The notes beneath the pieces were generated by a model that was not told where the DNA came from, searched no databases, and saw only the letters and a list, made by a program, of their open reading frames with translations. From Rhodococcus qingshengii JCM 15477 (lineage in GTDB: Bacteria > Actinomycetota > Actinomycetes > Mycobacteriales > Mycobacteriaceae): a stretch of 64,000 nt of DNA. Made by a program: the position numbers and the translations under genes. Positions 52,155-59,838 of the stretch are shown here, in pieces. The stretch lies in the NCBI RefSeq assembly GCF_023221595.1, contig NZ_CP096563.1, positions 5,265,001-5,329,000 on the forward strand, given 5' to 3'. How positions within the stretch are numbered: the stretch's first letter is position 1; each line of letters starts with the position of its first letter.

Positions 52155-52808
52155 ATGGCGCGACCGCGGGTTCCACTACTGAGTAAGCCGATCATCAGGG
52201 ACACCGCCCTGAAACTGGTGGACGAGCACGGTTTGACCGACTTCTCGATGCGCAAACTCGCCACTGTTCTCGGCGTACAGGCACCGTCGCTGTACAGCCA
52301 TTACGCCAACAAGGACGAGTTACTCGACGACGTCGCGAACGTCATCATGGAGTCCGTCGACGTGAGCGGCTTCGACTCCGACGATTGGCGCGGCGCGCTA
52401 CGCACGTGGGCGCGGTCCTACCACGCCGCCCTGGGCAAGCATCCCAATATCGTTCCCTACTTGGCCTACGGTCCGAGCGTCAGGCCCATCGCCCTCGATC
52501 GCGCGAACGCCATCCATGGCGGACTGGTGCGCGCCGGATGGCCACAGCGCACGGCAACACTGATCGGCGCTTCCGTCAAGTACGTGGTCATGGGTGCTGC
52601 GACGGCGACGTTCTCCGGCGGATTCGTGGACGATCCTGCGATCTACGCCGAGCGTTACCCGCACCTCACGCGAGCACATCTGTTGCGTGAGCGTGCTGCG
52701 GAAATCGACGGTGCCAGTTTCGAACTCGCGCTGGAATCCCTACTGGACGGACTGGAAGCCAAATACGCACTGCTGCAGAGAACTACAGAGCAACCTCCTC
52801 GAAACTGA
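52155..52808 (+). CDS. TetR-family regulator with TetR_C domain
   Basis: Regulator of 217 residues resembling tetracycline repressor itself: RDTALKLVDEHGLTDFSMRKLATVLGVQAPSLYSHY in the helix-turn-helix (about 16-50, shown in shortened form by family position) and a TetR_C-type ligand domain. It is divergent from the MaoC-FadE-FadE operon and so probably represses it. Convergent with the MarR gene. Confidence 0.9.
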   Translation: MARPRVPLLSKPIIRDTALKLVDEHGLTDFSMRKLATVLGVQAPSLYSHYANKDELLDDVANVIMESVDVSGFDSDDWRGALRTWARSYHAALGKHPNIVPYLAYGPSVRPIALDRANAIHGGLVRAGWPQRTATLIGASVKYVVMGAATATFSGGFVDDPAIYAERYPHLTRAHLLRERAAEIDGASFELALESLLDGLEAKYALLQRTTEQPPRN

Positions 52809-52814
52809 GGGTTG

Positions 52815-53261
52815 TTACCGTCGATCAAGCGCGCCGAGCATCGCGACGAAGGCCGCCTGACGATCCCCCAGAGCGGCGAAGAATTCCCGGTCCGAAGATT
52901 CCACCGCGCGGTTCGCCCTGCCGGCCAAGGCCGCACCCACCGGCGTGACGGCAAGCGAGCGAGCACGAGCATCGGTCGGATGTGGACGTCGTTCGACAAA
53001 CCCCTTGGATTCGAGGGTCCGAATCACCTGTGACGTCATCATCGCGTCGGTGCGCGCGTACTCGGCAAGACCGCGTTGAGTTATCGGCGTCTCTGCATCC
53101 AGCCAGGTCAGTGCTGCGAGCAGAACGAACTGCACGTGGGTCAGGTCGAAAGGTCGCAGCGCCGCGCGAATCGAGGCTTGCCAAGCATTGGTGACACGCC
53201 ACAACATCAGACCGGGACTCTCGTCCGCGTCCTCGAAGTCGGTTTCCAGTTTCTTCGCCAC
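52815..53261 (-). CDS. MarR-family transcriptional regulator
   Basis: Winged-helix regulator of 148 residues. DNA-binding part: ITQRGLAEYARTDAMMTSQVIRTLESKGFVERRPHPTDARARSLAVTP in family position about 60-107. The GTG start has little ribosome binding site. It is 12 bases after the EVE gene and transcribed with it. Its ligand and target are unknown; it probably also regulates its own operon. Confidence 0.9.
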   Translation of the reverse strand: MAKKLETDFEDADESPGLMLWRVTNAWQASIRAALRPFDLTHVQFVLLAALTWLDAETPITQRGLAEYARTDAMMTSQVIRTLESKGFVERRPHPTDARARSLAVTPVGAALAGRANRAVESSDREFFAALGDRQAAFVAMLGALDRR

Positions 53262-53273
53262 AGCGCCAGTGTG

Positions 53274-53678
53274 TCAGCTCGTCGTCGAACGCAGAACCTC
53301 GACGTCGTTGTCATCCAACGGAATCAAGCCACGCCGGAGTTGATACCCCCAATTCGGTGCCGAGGTCAGCGCCAATCGACTCCGCACATCGCCGAGTGGA
53401 ACGGGTGTGAACTGCTCGTATCGCACTCGACGCCGAAACGGCTTGAAGCACCCCTCGTCCGCCTGCCAGATCTCACCCTCTTCGATCACACCGAGAGCTG
53501 TGAACTCGCGCAACGGATCTCGATCACCAATGGACTCGACCGGCGAATAGTAGACCAGCACGTCACCTGCTTTCATCCGTGCCAATCCGGCTCTCTTTCC
53601 GTGCCCGATCTGTGCGATACCGAGATCCACTGCGCGACGCACATGTTCGGCGGACACAACTCCCAACCATGCGTTCAT
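53274..53678 (-). CDS. EVE-domain protein
   Basis: Single EVE domain of 134 residues (UPF0310 type): AWLGVVSAEHVRRAVDLGIAQ, MKAGDVLVYYSP, and FTALGVIEEGEIWQ. EVE domains resemble YTH domains and bind modified bases in DNA or RNA. Stand-alone forms are often found near stress or restriction genes, but none is near here. The start at 53678 has AGGTGG upstream. A TATAAT box for it is at 53737-53742. Confidence 0.9.
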   Translation of the reverse strand: MNAWLGVVSAEHVRRAVDLGIAQIGHGKRAGLARMKAGDVLVYYSPVESIGDRDPLREFTALGVIEEGEIWQADEGCFKPFRRRVRYEQFTPVPLGDVRSRLALTSAPNWGYQLRRGLIPLDDNDVEVLRSTTS

Positions 53679-53736
53679 CGCCGACCACCTGGCGAACCGA
53701 AAGCACATTCATTCATACATTTAGTATGCGCGCTTA

Positions 53737-53810
53737 TTATATTTCACGCAACAGATCCACTCTTGAACGTGTTCAACTCCAGGGCGTACGCTGCACTTGA
53801 ACATGTTCAA
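53737..53810. promoter_or_regulatory. Divergent promoter region with two TetR-type palindromes
   Basis: TTGAACGTGTTCAA (53763-53776) and TTGAACATGTTCAA (53797-53810) are 14-base palindromes with centres 34 bases apart. They flank a plausible promoter for the TetR gene (TTGAAC -35 inside the first palindrome, TACGCT at 53787-53792). The minus-strand TATAAT at 53742-53737 for the EVE gene has its -35 region in the first palindrome. Confidence 0.7.
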
Positions 53811-53823
53811 AGAAGGAGTGTCG

Positions 53824-54501
53824 ATGAGTACTCGCGGGATCGAGACCAGGGAAAAGCTGGTGGAAACAGCATTGCGGCTCTTCCGCGACGAAGGCTTCGC
53901 AGCGACGACCATGCGCAAGATCGCAAATGAGGCAGAGGTCTCGCTCGGGAACGCCTACTACTACTTCGCCAGTAAAGACGAACTGGTTCACGAGCTGTAT
54001 CTCGTCATCCAACGCGATCACCGCGCGCGGGCGCTTCCACTCCTTCGCGAAGGTGGGTCACTGACAGAAAATCTCAGGATTGTTCTGCACACCGGACTCG
54101 ATGTCATGGGGCCCTATCACGGCTTCGGCAGCACGTTTCTGCACGTTGCCCTGCCCACCACATCACAGTCCAGCCCGTTCTCGGCCGAGTCGACCGATGC
54201 GAGATCGATGGCCGTCGATCTGATGCGTGAAGCACTGGCGGCGTCGAAGCAGAAGACGCCGGCGTCATTGGAGACCCAGCTCCCCACGCTCTTGTGGCTC
54301 AGCTATCTGGGCGTGACGCTACACTGGGTCACCGACGCGTCTCCGGGGCAAACTCGTACCCGATCCCTCGTCGACGGCCTGGTACCGATCATCGCGAAAG
54401 CGCTCACCCTCGCCCGGCTGCCAGTGGCACGAGGTCTGGTCGGCGATGTCGCCGCCCTGATGACAAAAGTCGTTTCTGCAGAGGGGAACACAAAACCATG
54501 A
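53824..54501 (+). CDS. TetR-family transcriptional regulator, probably autoregulated
   Basis: Regulator of 225 residues. Helix-turn-helix ALRLFRDEGFAATTMRKI...EAEVSLGNAYYYF. The start is ATG 53824 with AAGGAG upstream. Two copies of TTGAACRTGTTCAA lie within the preceding 61 bases, the second just before the ribosome binding site, which fits self-repression. The epimerase gene overlaps its stop by 4 bases (ATGA), so both are expressed together. Confidence 0.92.
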   Translation: MSTRGIETREKLVETALRLFRDEGFAATTMRKIANEAEVSLGNAYYYFASKDELVHELYLVIQRDHRARALPLLREGGSLTENLRIVLHTGLDVMGPYHGFGSTFLHVALPTTSQSSPFSAESTDARSMAVDLMREALAASKQKTPASLETQLPTLLWLSYLGVTLHWVTDASPGQTRTRSLVDGLVPIIAKALTLARLPVARGLVGDVAALMTKVVSAEGNTKP

Positions 54502-55418
54502 AGACCGTTGTTGTCTGTGGTGCGTCGGGTTACGTAGGCCAACACCTTCTTCGAACGCTCGAATCCAACGGGGTCGACGTTCGGACGATCGGCCGGGGAG
54601 GAACGAGCGATGCCACGTGGTCCGACGAGCACGGCGTCGCCGATGTACTCAGCGGCACGGATCTGCTCGTCAACCTCGCCGGCCGCTCCGTGAGCTGCCG
54701 CTACAACAAGCGCAATGCCGACGACATCTTCTCCTCCCGAGTGGAAACGACTGCACTGTTGGGTCGTGCGCTGACCCGCACGCCGCAGCCACCCTCACTC
54801 TGGGCGAATGCCAGTACCGGCACGATCTACCGAGACGCACGAGATCGACCGATGGACGAGAAGAACGGAGAGCTGGGAAAGGGATTCTCCGTAGCGGTCG
54901 CGCGAGCGTGGGAACACGAATTGTTCTCAGCCCCAACGCCTGTTCGCAAAGTGGCACTTCGGATGTCGATCGTCCTCGGAGCCGGCGGTGGGGCGATCAA
55001 TCCGTTCGTCAACCTCGCCCGAATGGGCTTCGGCGGACGAATGGGCGACGGCCGACAGATGTTCAGCTGGATTTACATCGCCGACGTCATTCGCGCGATC
55101 ATCCACGTCTACGAGAATCCGGAGATCTCAGGCCCGGTCAATATCGCATCCCCGTATCCGGTAACCAACACCGACATGATGCGGATGGTACGAGCGAAAC
55201 TTGGCCGACAATATGGGTTTCCGACGCCGGGCTGGATGCTCGAGTTCGGCGCACGAATCATCCGCACCGAGGCTGAACTGGTAACGAAGAGTCGCTGGGT
55301 TTCACCAGGGGTGCTCGCGGACAGCGGCTTCCAGTATCAATTTCCGACGTTGGAGTCTGCGCTGAACCAGATCGCTCAAGAGACCCCGCGAGGGTTGCTT
55401 CCGGTTTCACTCGGCTGA
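54498..55418 (+). CDS. TIGR01777-family NAD-dependent epimerase-like protein
   Basis: Extended-SDR protein of 306 residues. Nucleotide motif GASGYVGQHLLRTL at the N-terminus, LVNLAGRSVSCRYN, and a C-terminal DUF1731-like part (TPGWMLEFGARIIRTEAELV). Relatives include E. coli YfcH; reaction unknown. Overlaps the TetR stop by 4 bases. Its 3' end overlaps the flavoprotein gene on the other strand by 43 bases. Confidence 0.87.
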   Translation: MKTVVVCGASGYVGQHLLRTLESNGVDVRTIGRGGTSDATWSDEHGVADVLSGTDLLVNLAGRSVSCRYNKRNADDIFSSRVETTALLGRALTRTPQPPSLWANASTGTIYRDARDRPMDEKNGELGKGFSVAVARAWEHELFSAPTPVRKVALRMSIVLGAGGGAINPFVNLARMGFGGRMGDGRQMFSWIYIADVIRAIIHVYENPEISGPVNIASPYPVTNTDMMRMVRAKLGRQYGFPTPGWMLEFGARIIRTEAELVTKSRWVSPGVLADSGFQYQFPTLESALNQIAQETPRGLLPVSLG

Positions 55419-56344
55419 AGTTCGGCTGCGATCGCAACCGCTCGCACGATATCCTGCTCGAGCAGATAGTGATTCAGTGCAATCGCAGCCTTTGATCCGG
55501 CAGCGGCGGCGGTGATCAACTGCGCCGGAGAATCCGACACATTCCCCGCGGCCCAGGCTCCAGGCACACTTGTGCTGCCTGCAGGATCAGTTACCACCCA
55601 ACCATTTTCGTCGGCTTCACACCCCAGGTCAGTCAACAGATCGCCTCGCGGAACAAACCGTGGGCCGACAAACACTACGCTTCGCGGAATTACCTGACCG
55701 GAGGCCAGTTCGACGCCGTCCAATCTACCATCGCCAACCGACACGCCAGCCACATCGCCTTCGACAATGCGAATCCCCCTGGCAATCAGCCGCTCCCGTT
55801 CGGCTCCCGTCAGCTCGATACGGTTGGGAAAGAAGACGACATCCTCCGACCATTGACGCACCAACGACGCCTGATGAATGGTGAACGGCCTATTGCCACC
55901 ACCGAGCACACCGATCGGGGAATCTCGAACCTCGTACCCGTGACAGTAGGGACAATGCAGAACGTCGACGCCCCAGCGATCTTGCAGCCCAGCGATGTTC
56001 GGCAGCTCGTCACGTAACCCAGTAGCAACCAGAACAGTCCGTGCCTCCAGCGACGCAGTCGCGTCGGTTTGCACAAGAAACCCACCGTCGTCCGTGCGCT
56101 CGATTCGGATTGCGGTGCCAGTCGTCATTTCGCTGCCGTACTCGAGAACCTCCTTGCGGCCGGCCGCAAGTAATTGCGTAGGACTCTCACCATCCCGCGT
56201 CAGGTACCCGTGCAGGTGCTCGGAGACACCATTGCGCGGGTTACCTGCATCGACGATCATCACTCGCCGCCGAGCCCGAGCCAGAACAAGCGCGGCACTC
56301 AACCCCGCCGCACCGCCACCGACAATCACCACGTCGAACCTCAT
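55376..56344 (-). CDS. Thioredoxin-reductase-like FAD/NAD(P) oxidoreductase
   Basis: Flavoprotein of 322 residues. FAD motif IVGGGAAGLSAAL, redox motif CPYC (131-134, in HCPYCHGYEV), second nucleotide motif GVLGGGNRPF (degenerate), and C-terminal AWAAGNVSDSPAQLI. Members of this group often act with glutaredoxin-like or unknown partners rather than thioredoxin. No thioredoxin gene is nearby. GGGGAG precedes the ATG. It is divergent from a MarR gene with a strong palindrome between them. Confidence 0.9.
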   Translation of the reverse strand: MRFDVVIVGGGAAGLSAALVLARARRRVMIVDAGNPRNGVSEHLHGYLTRDGESPTQLLAAGRKEVLEYGSEMTTGTAIRIERTDDGGFLVQTDATASLEARTVLVATGLRDELPNIAGLQDRWGVDVLHCPYCHGYEVRDSPIGVLGGGNRPFTIHQASLVRQWSEDVVFFPNRIELTGAERERLIARGIRIVEGDVAGVSVGDGRLDGVELASGQVIPRSVVFVGPRFVPRGDLLTDLGCEADENGWVVTDPAGSTSVPGAWAAGNVSDSPAQLITAAAAGSKAAIALNHYLLEQDIVRAVAIAAELQPSETGSNPRGVS

Positions 56345-56407
56345 GTGCTCCCCCAGTCCGCAGATCGTCCCACCCGAGACGGTGGGCTATTCTGGCAATC
56401 TAGCAAA

Positions 56408-56427
56408 TTTGTTTACCGGTTAACAAA
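56408..56427. promoter_or_regulatory. Candidate MarR operator
   Basis: TTTGTTTACCGGTTAACAAA is a near-perfect 20-base palindrome (18 of 20 positions) in the 94-base gap between the divergent flavoprotein and MarR genes. It is 11 bases before the MarR start. Confidence 0.65.
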
Positions 56428-56438
56428 GTTGAGGAATC

Positions 56439-56948
56439 GTGAACGAACCAACACTCCGCTCCCGTACCTGCAACCTCTGGGCCGAAAACAATCCCGACCT
56501 CGACACCTCGCCCATGGAAGTAGTCGCGCAACTCAAGCGGATCACGGCGCTTCTCGAACTCGCCGTCGAACCGGTGTACCGATCCGCGGACCTCAGCGTC
56601 TCGGAAGTGGAACTCCTTGTGCCACTTCGATACGCCGAGGAACCGGTCACCGCGATTCGTCTCGCCGAACGCCTCGGTATGTCTCGGGCCGGAGTCAGCA
56701 AGGCACTCGCGCGACTCGAGAAGCGAGGACTCGTCTCCCGCACAAGCAATCCCGAAGACAGGCGATCTGCACTGATCACGATGACGGTCCAGGGAAACGC
56801 TGTCGTCGACGACGTCTTTCCTCGCGAACTTGCCGCTCACGGTGAATTGTTCACCCAACTCGGGCGGGACCGCGGAAAAATTCTCACGGCACTCGAGCAG
56901 TTGGCGCTATCCATGGAAGGCGGGCTGGATCGAACGCAGGAGAAGTAG
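56439..56948 (+). CDS. MarR-family transcriptional regulator
   Basis: Regulator of 169 residues, winged helix at about 65-115 (VTAIRLAERLGMSRAGVSKALARLEKRGLVSR). The GTG start has GAGGAA upstream. The palindrome just before it and the divergent flavoprotein gene suggest redox or electrophile control of both genes. It is convergent with MerR, 6 bases away. Confidence 0.9.
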   Translation: MNEPTLRSRTCNLWAENNPDLDTSPMEVVAQLKRITALLELAVEPVYRSADLSVSEVELLVPLRYAEEPVTAIRLAERLGMSRAGVSKALARLEKRGLVSRTSNPEDRRSALITMTVQGNAVVDDVFPRELAAHGELFTQLGRDRGKILTALEQLALSMEGGLDRTQEK

Positions 56949-56954
56949 CCCGCG

Positions 56955-57428
56955 CTACTTCTGCTCTCCGGTCCGCCCGCCGTACGTCGCAATCTTGTAC
57001 TCCGTCGCAGCCAAAGACAACGTGAGCTCCTTGATCTGCCGACGAACGGTGTCCCGGTGCTCGAGCAGCATGTCGAGCCTCTCCGGAATTGTCCCTTCAC
57101 CGGCGTCGACCAGTTCGACGTAGTGCTGCAGGTCGCGAATCGCCATACCCGAGATGCGCATGCGGGTCAGAAACACCAGCCTGCGAACAGATTCCGGACC
57201 GTACACACGATGTCCGCTCGAGTCACGATCGACCTCGACCAGACCGATCTTCTCGTAGTAGCGCAGCGTATGTGCCGAGACATCCAGCAGGTCCGAGACT
57301 TCGGCGATCGACATCGGCTCCTGAACGTCCCCTGCATCGACGAGTCGGTGAATCACCTCGATCGACATTGGCCCGTCCACTTCCCCAAGTGCCTCGAGTG
57401 CCTTACGCATCAAGTCTTCCGTAGCCAT
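56955..57428 (-). CDS. MerR-family transcriptional regulator
   Basis: Regulator of 157 residues. MerR helix-turn-helix PMSIAEVSDLLDVSAHTLRYYEKIGLVEV (about 38-66) and a following coiled coil; no metal-binding cysteines at the C-terminus, so an organic or redox signal is more likely than a metal. An N-terminal extension of about 38 residues precedes the DNA-binding part. The ATG at 57428 is 10 bases after the stop of the interrupted short-chain dehydrogenase gene, so it was the second gene of that operon. The IS insertion upstream may alter its expression. Confidence 0.88.
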   Translation of the reverse strand: MATEDLMRKALEALGEVDGPMSIEVIHRLVDAGDVQEPMSIAEVSDLLDVSAHTLRYYEKIGLVEVDRDSSGHRVYGPESVRRLVFLTRMRISGMAIRDLQHYVELVDAGEGTIPERLDMLLEHRDTVRRQIKELTLSLAATEYKIATYGGRTGEQK

Positions 57429-57438
57429 GACTCTCAGC

Positions 57439-57630
57439 CTAGAACGGGCGGACAGGGCCGGCAGCATCCGCGAAGTCTGCACTGCGAGCCAGGTCGGCCC
57501 AGACGCATACCTCGGCGAGATTCTTCCGATACGACGCGGAGACACGCTCCACGGCTTCCTTTCCGAGTGGCAGACGAAGTGGCACATTCTCGCTGTGCAC
57601 AAGCGAGGTGATGATCTCTGCTGCTTTCTC
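57439..57630 (-). pseudogene. C-terminal fragment of the interrupted short-chain dehydrogenase
   Basis: On the minus strand this reads EKAAEIITSLVHSENVPLRL and continues for about 40 residues to a TAG at 57441-57439. It is the expected C-terminus of the SDR whose start is at 59778. Joining the two parts without the IS and one target copy (57623-57630) gives a single frame of 287 codons. The fragment has lost its start codon and is presumably not translated alone. Confidence 0.88.
57623..57630. repeat. Target-site duplication, left copy
   Basis: GCTTTCTC, identical to 59102-59109 on the other side of the IS256-family element. Confidence 0.9.
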
Positions 57631-57663
57631 GAGATATTGTCAAGACCTGTGGATGAGGGTGTT

Positions 57664-58968
57664 TCAGGCGACCTCCGTTTCGCTTGATTCGTCGGGCTCA
57701 GCGGGTGAGATGTCGATGGGTCGTTCGAGCAGCTTGCCTTTGTGGAACACCGCGCCGGCACGGACCAGCGCGACCAGATGGGGGGCGTTGACCGCCCGCC
57801 AGCGGGCTTGTGCGGCGTCGATCAGCTTGTAGGCCATGGCAATCCCCGCTGCGCGTGACCCAGGGCCCTTGGTGACCTTGGTTCGCAACCGCACGGTCGC
57901 AAACGTCGATTCGATCGGATTCGTAGTGCGCAAGTGGATCCAGTGCTCGGCCGGGTACCGGTAGAACTCCAGGAGCACGTCGGCGTCGTCGACGATCTTG
58001 GCGACCGCCTTGGGGTACTTCGCGCCGTAATCTACCTCGAAGGCCTTGATCGCGACCTGGGCCTTGTCGATGTCCTCGGCGTTGTAGATTTCCCGCATCG
58101 CCGCGGTCGCACCTGGATGAGCCGACTTGGGCAGCGCAGCAAGCACATTGGCCTGCTTGTGAAACCAGCAGCGCTGTTCACGGGTATCCGGAAACACCTC
58201 CCGCAGTGCCTTCCAGAACCCCAGCGCCCCATCACCGACGGCCAGCACCGGGGCGGTCATCCCGCGGCGTCGGCATGAGCGCAGCAGATCAGCCCACGAC
58301 TCTGTGGACTCCCGGAACCCATCGGTGAGCGCGACGAGCTCCTTGCGGCCGTCGGCGCGGACGCCGATCATCACGAGCAAGCACAGCTTCTCCTGCTCCA
58401 GGCGGACCTTGAGATGGATGCCGTCGACCCATAGGTACACGAAATCGGTGCCCGAGAGATCCCGGTCGGCGAAGGCCTTCGCCTCGTCCTGCCATTGCGC
58501 GGTCAGCCGGGTGATCGTCGAGGCCGACAGCCCGGCACCAGTGCCGAGGAACTGCTCCAACGCCGCACCGAAGTCGCCGCTGGACAGCCCGTGCAGGTAC
58601 AGCAGCGGCAACACCTCGGTCATCTGCGGGGACTTGCGTGACCACGCCGGCAGGATCGCCGAGGAAAACCGTTGCCGTTCACCGGTCTCGGCGTCGACAC
58701 GGCGGTCGTTGACCCGCGGTGCGGTCACCGTCACCGCCCCCGCCGCGGTGAGCACGTCACGCTCGTGGTGATAGCCGTTGCGGACCACCAGCCGCCGGCC
58801 GTGCTCATCGAGATGCTCGGCGAACTGCTCGATGTATGCGGCGACTTCGGCGGCCAACGCCGCCGCGAGCATCTGCCGGGCACCGTCGCGAACGATCTCG
58901 TCAAGCAACGACCGACCAACACCGCTGTCGTCGTTGGAGGATTGCTGATCCTGAACTACCGTGAGCAT
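57664..58968 (-). CDS. IS256-family transposase (mutator type)
   Basis: DDE transposase of 434 residues. Acidic residues are found in VYLWVDGIHLKV and LAVGDGALGFW, and the Glu in the family motif HLRTTNPIESTFATVR near the C-terminus. The segment RCWFHKQANVLAALPK is typical of the family. The frame is intact, so the element may be active. The ATG at 58968 is preceded by GGGAAGG, which lies in one arm of an inverted repeat (58969-58983/59039-59053). Confidence 0.96.
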   Translation of the reverse strand: MLTVVQDQQSSNDDSGVGRSLLDEIVRDGARQMLAAALAAEVAAYIEQFAEHLDEHGRRLVVRNGYHHERDVLTAAGAVTVTAPRVNDRRVDAETGERQRFSSAILPAWSRKSPQMTEVLPLLYLHGLSSGDFGAALEQFLGTGAGLSASTITRLTAQWQDEAKAFADRDLSGTDFVYLWVDGIHLKVRLEQEKLCLLVMIGVRADGRKELVALTDGFRESTESWADLLRSCRRRGMTAPVLAVGDGALGFWKALREVFPDTREQRCWFHKQANVLAALPKSAHPGATAAMREIYNAEDIDKAQVAIKAFEVDYGAKYPKAVAKIVDDADVLLEFYRYPAEHWIHLRTTNPIESTFATVRLRTKVTKGPGSRAAGIAMAYKLIDAAQARWRAVNAPHLVALVRAGAVFHKGKLLERPIDISPAEPDESSETEVA

Positions 58969-59053
58969 GGGCGTACCTTCCCGAACCAGCGCGCCAACGC
59001 CGGTCCTGATCAGAGCTGATGGAATTTCAGATCATTCCCGGGAAGGTGCGCCC
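58969..59053 (-). promoter_or_regulatory. Inverted repeat that would sequester the transposase ribosome binding site
   Basis: On the minus strand GGGCGCACCTTCCCG (59053-59039) can pair with CGGGAAGGTACGCCC (58983-58969), 14 of 15 positions. The second arm contains the transposase ribosome binding site and ends at the ATG. Transcripts that enter from outside contain both arms; one started inside would lack the first. Confidence 0.6.
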
Positions 59054-59055
59054 AC

Positions 59056-59778
59056 TCACGCCGCCTCGCCGAGAACCATCCACAGGTTCTGATCATTGCT
59101 CGCTTTCTCCGGATCACCCTCCTGAACACCGTCTGCGGCCGCCATGTCCCGCAGAACGGGATCCAGCAAATCACGGTATTCCGATGATGATTCGGCGAAG
59201 CTCAGAACGCCAGGCGTGTTGAATGCTGTACGGAATCGGCTGGGCTCGACGATCATCACCCGAACGCCGAACTGCGCGACCTCACCGGCGAGAGCCTCCG
59301 ACCAACCTTCGAGAGCGAACTTCGACGCCGAGTACGCCCCGACGCCGGGAAACGACATACGGCCGCCTTGACTGCTCATCTGCACGATCGTCCCGCTGCC
59401 CTGCACTCGCATCGACGGGAGGACGGCGCGCACCAACGCGGCGGGTCCGATCAGGTGCAGTTCCATGAGATCCCGCAAGGTCGAATCGTCCACCATCTCC
59501 GCCGCGCCGACCATCCCACGACCGGCATTGTTGACCAGCACGTCGATGCGACCAAAACGCTCGAGCGCATATTCGACGACGCCCGGAGCCGCTGCGGTAT
59601 CTCTGACGTCGAACGTCACCGCCGAGAACCGATCCGGATTCGCCGACGCAATATCTGCAACGGACTCGGGACGACGAACTGCAGCGACTACCGCGTCCCC
59701 CGATCGAAGTGCAGACAGTGCGAGTTCACGGCCGAAACCCTGAGAAACTCCAGTGATGATCCAGGTCTTTGTTGTCAT
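59056..59778 (-). pseudogene. Short-chain dehydrogenase gene, 5' part, interrupted by IS256-family element
   Basis: SDR with ITGVSQGFGRELALSAL at the N-terminus, NNAGRGMVGAAE, the catalytic Ser region MSSQGGRMSFPGVG and Tyr-Lys in AYSASKFALEGW. The native sequence stops at GDPEKA (insertion point 59102); the last 14 residues and the stop at 59056 come from the IS. The missing C-terminus is at 57439-57630. The truncated product keeps the catalytic residues but lacks about 60 C-terminal residues, so activity is doubtful. ATG 59778 is chosen over TTG 59787. Confidence 0.9.
59102..59109. repeat. Target-site duplication, right copy
   Basis: GCTTTCTC, identical to 57623-57630. On the minus strand GAGAAAGC encodes part of Glu-Lys-Ala of the SDR. 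Confidence 0.9.
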
Positions 59779-59838
59779 GGTCGGCAACGCTAGGGGTTAG
59801 AGCGCGCTCCAACGCAAGCCTGTGGTTCTACCGCCGAA

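Larger units (their letters stand above)
57631..59101. mobile_element. IS256-family insertion sequence, 1471 bases, with 8-bp target duplication
   Basis: The ends were set by finding the duplicated 8 bases GCTTTCTC at 57623-57630 and 59102-59109. Reading inward, the left end is GAGATATTGTCAAGACCTGT, then GGATG; the right end (minus strand) is GAGCAATGATCAGAACCTGT, then GGATG. They match in 19 of 25 positions, with a 10-base identical core ACCTGTGGATG-like stretch. The length, the 8-bp duplication and the transposase type fit the IS256 family. It carries one intact transposase gene and interrupts an SDR gene. Confidence 0.92.

Noticed and set aside
57427..57687. Plus-strand open frame of 86 codons between merR and the transposase stop.
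   Set aside because: It is antisense to the C-terminal SDR fragment and runs into the IS; the minus-strand frame is the meaningful one.
58969..59053. The 15-base inverted repeat taken as the terminal inverted repeats of the IS.
   Set aside because: It lies on one side of the transposase gene only; the target duplication and matching ends are further out at 57631 and 59101.
59056..59101. Reading the stop at 59056 as the natural end of the SDR gene.
   Set aside because: The last 14 codons fall inside the IS inverted end. The true C-terminus is found on the far side of the element.
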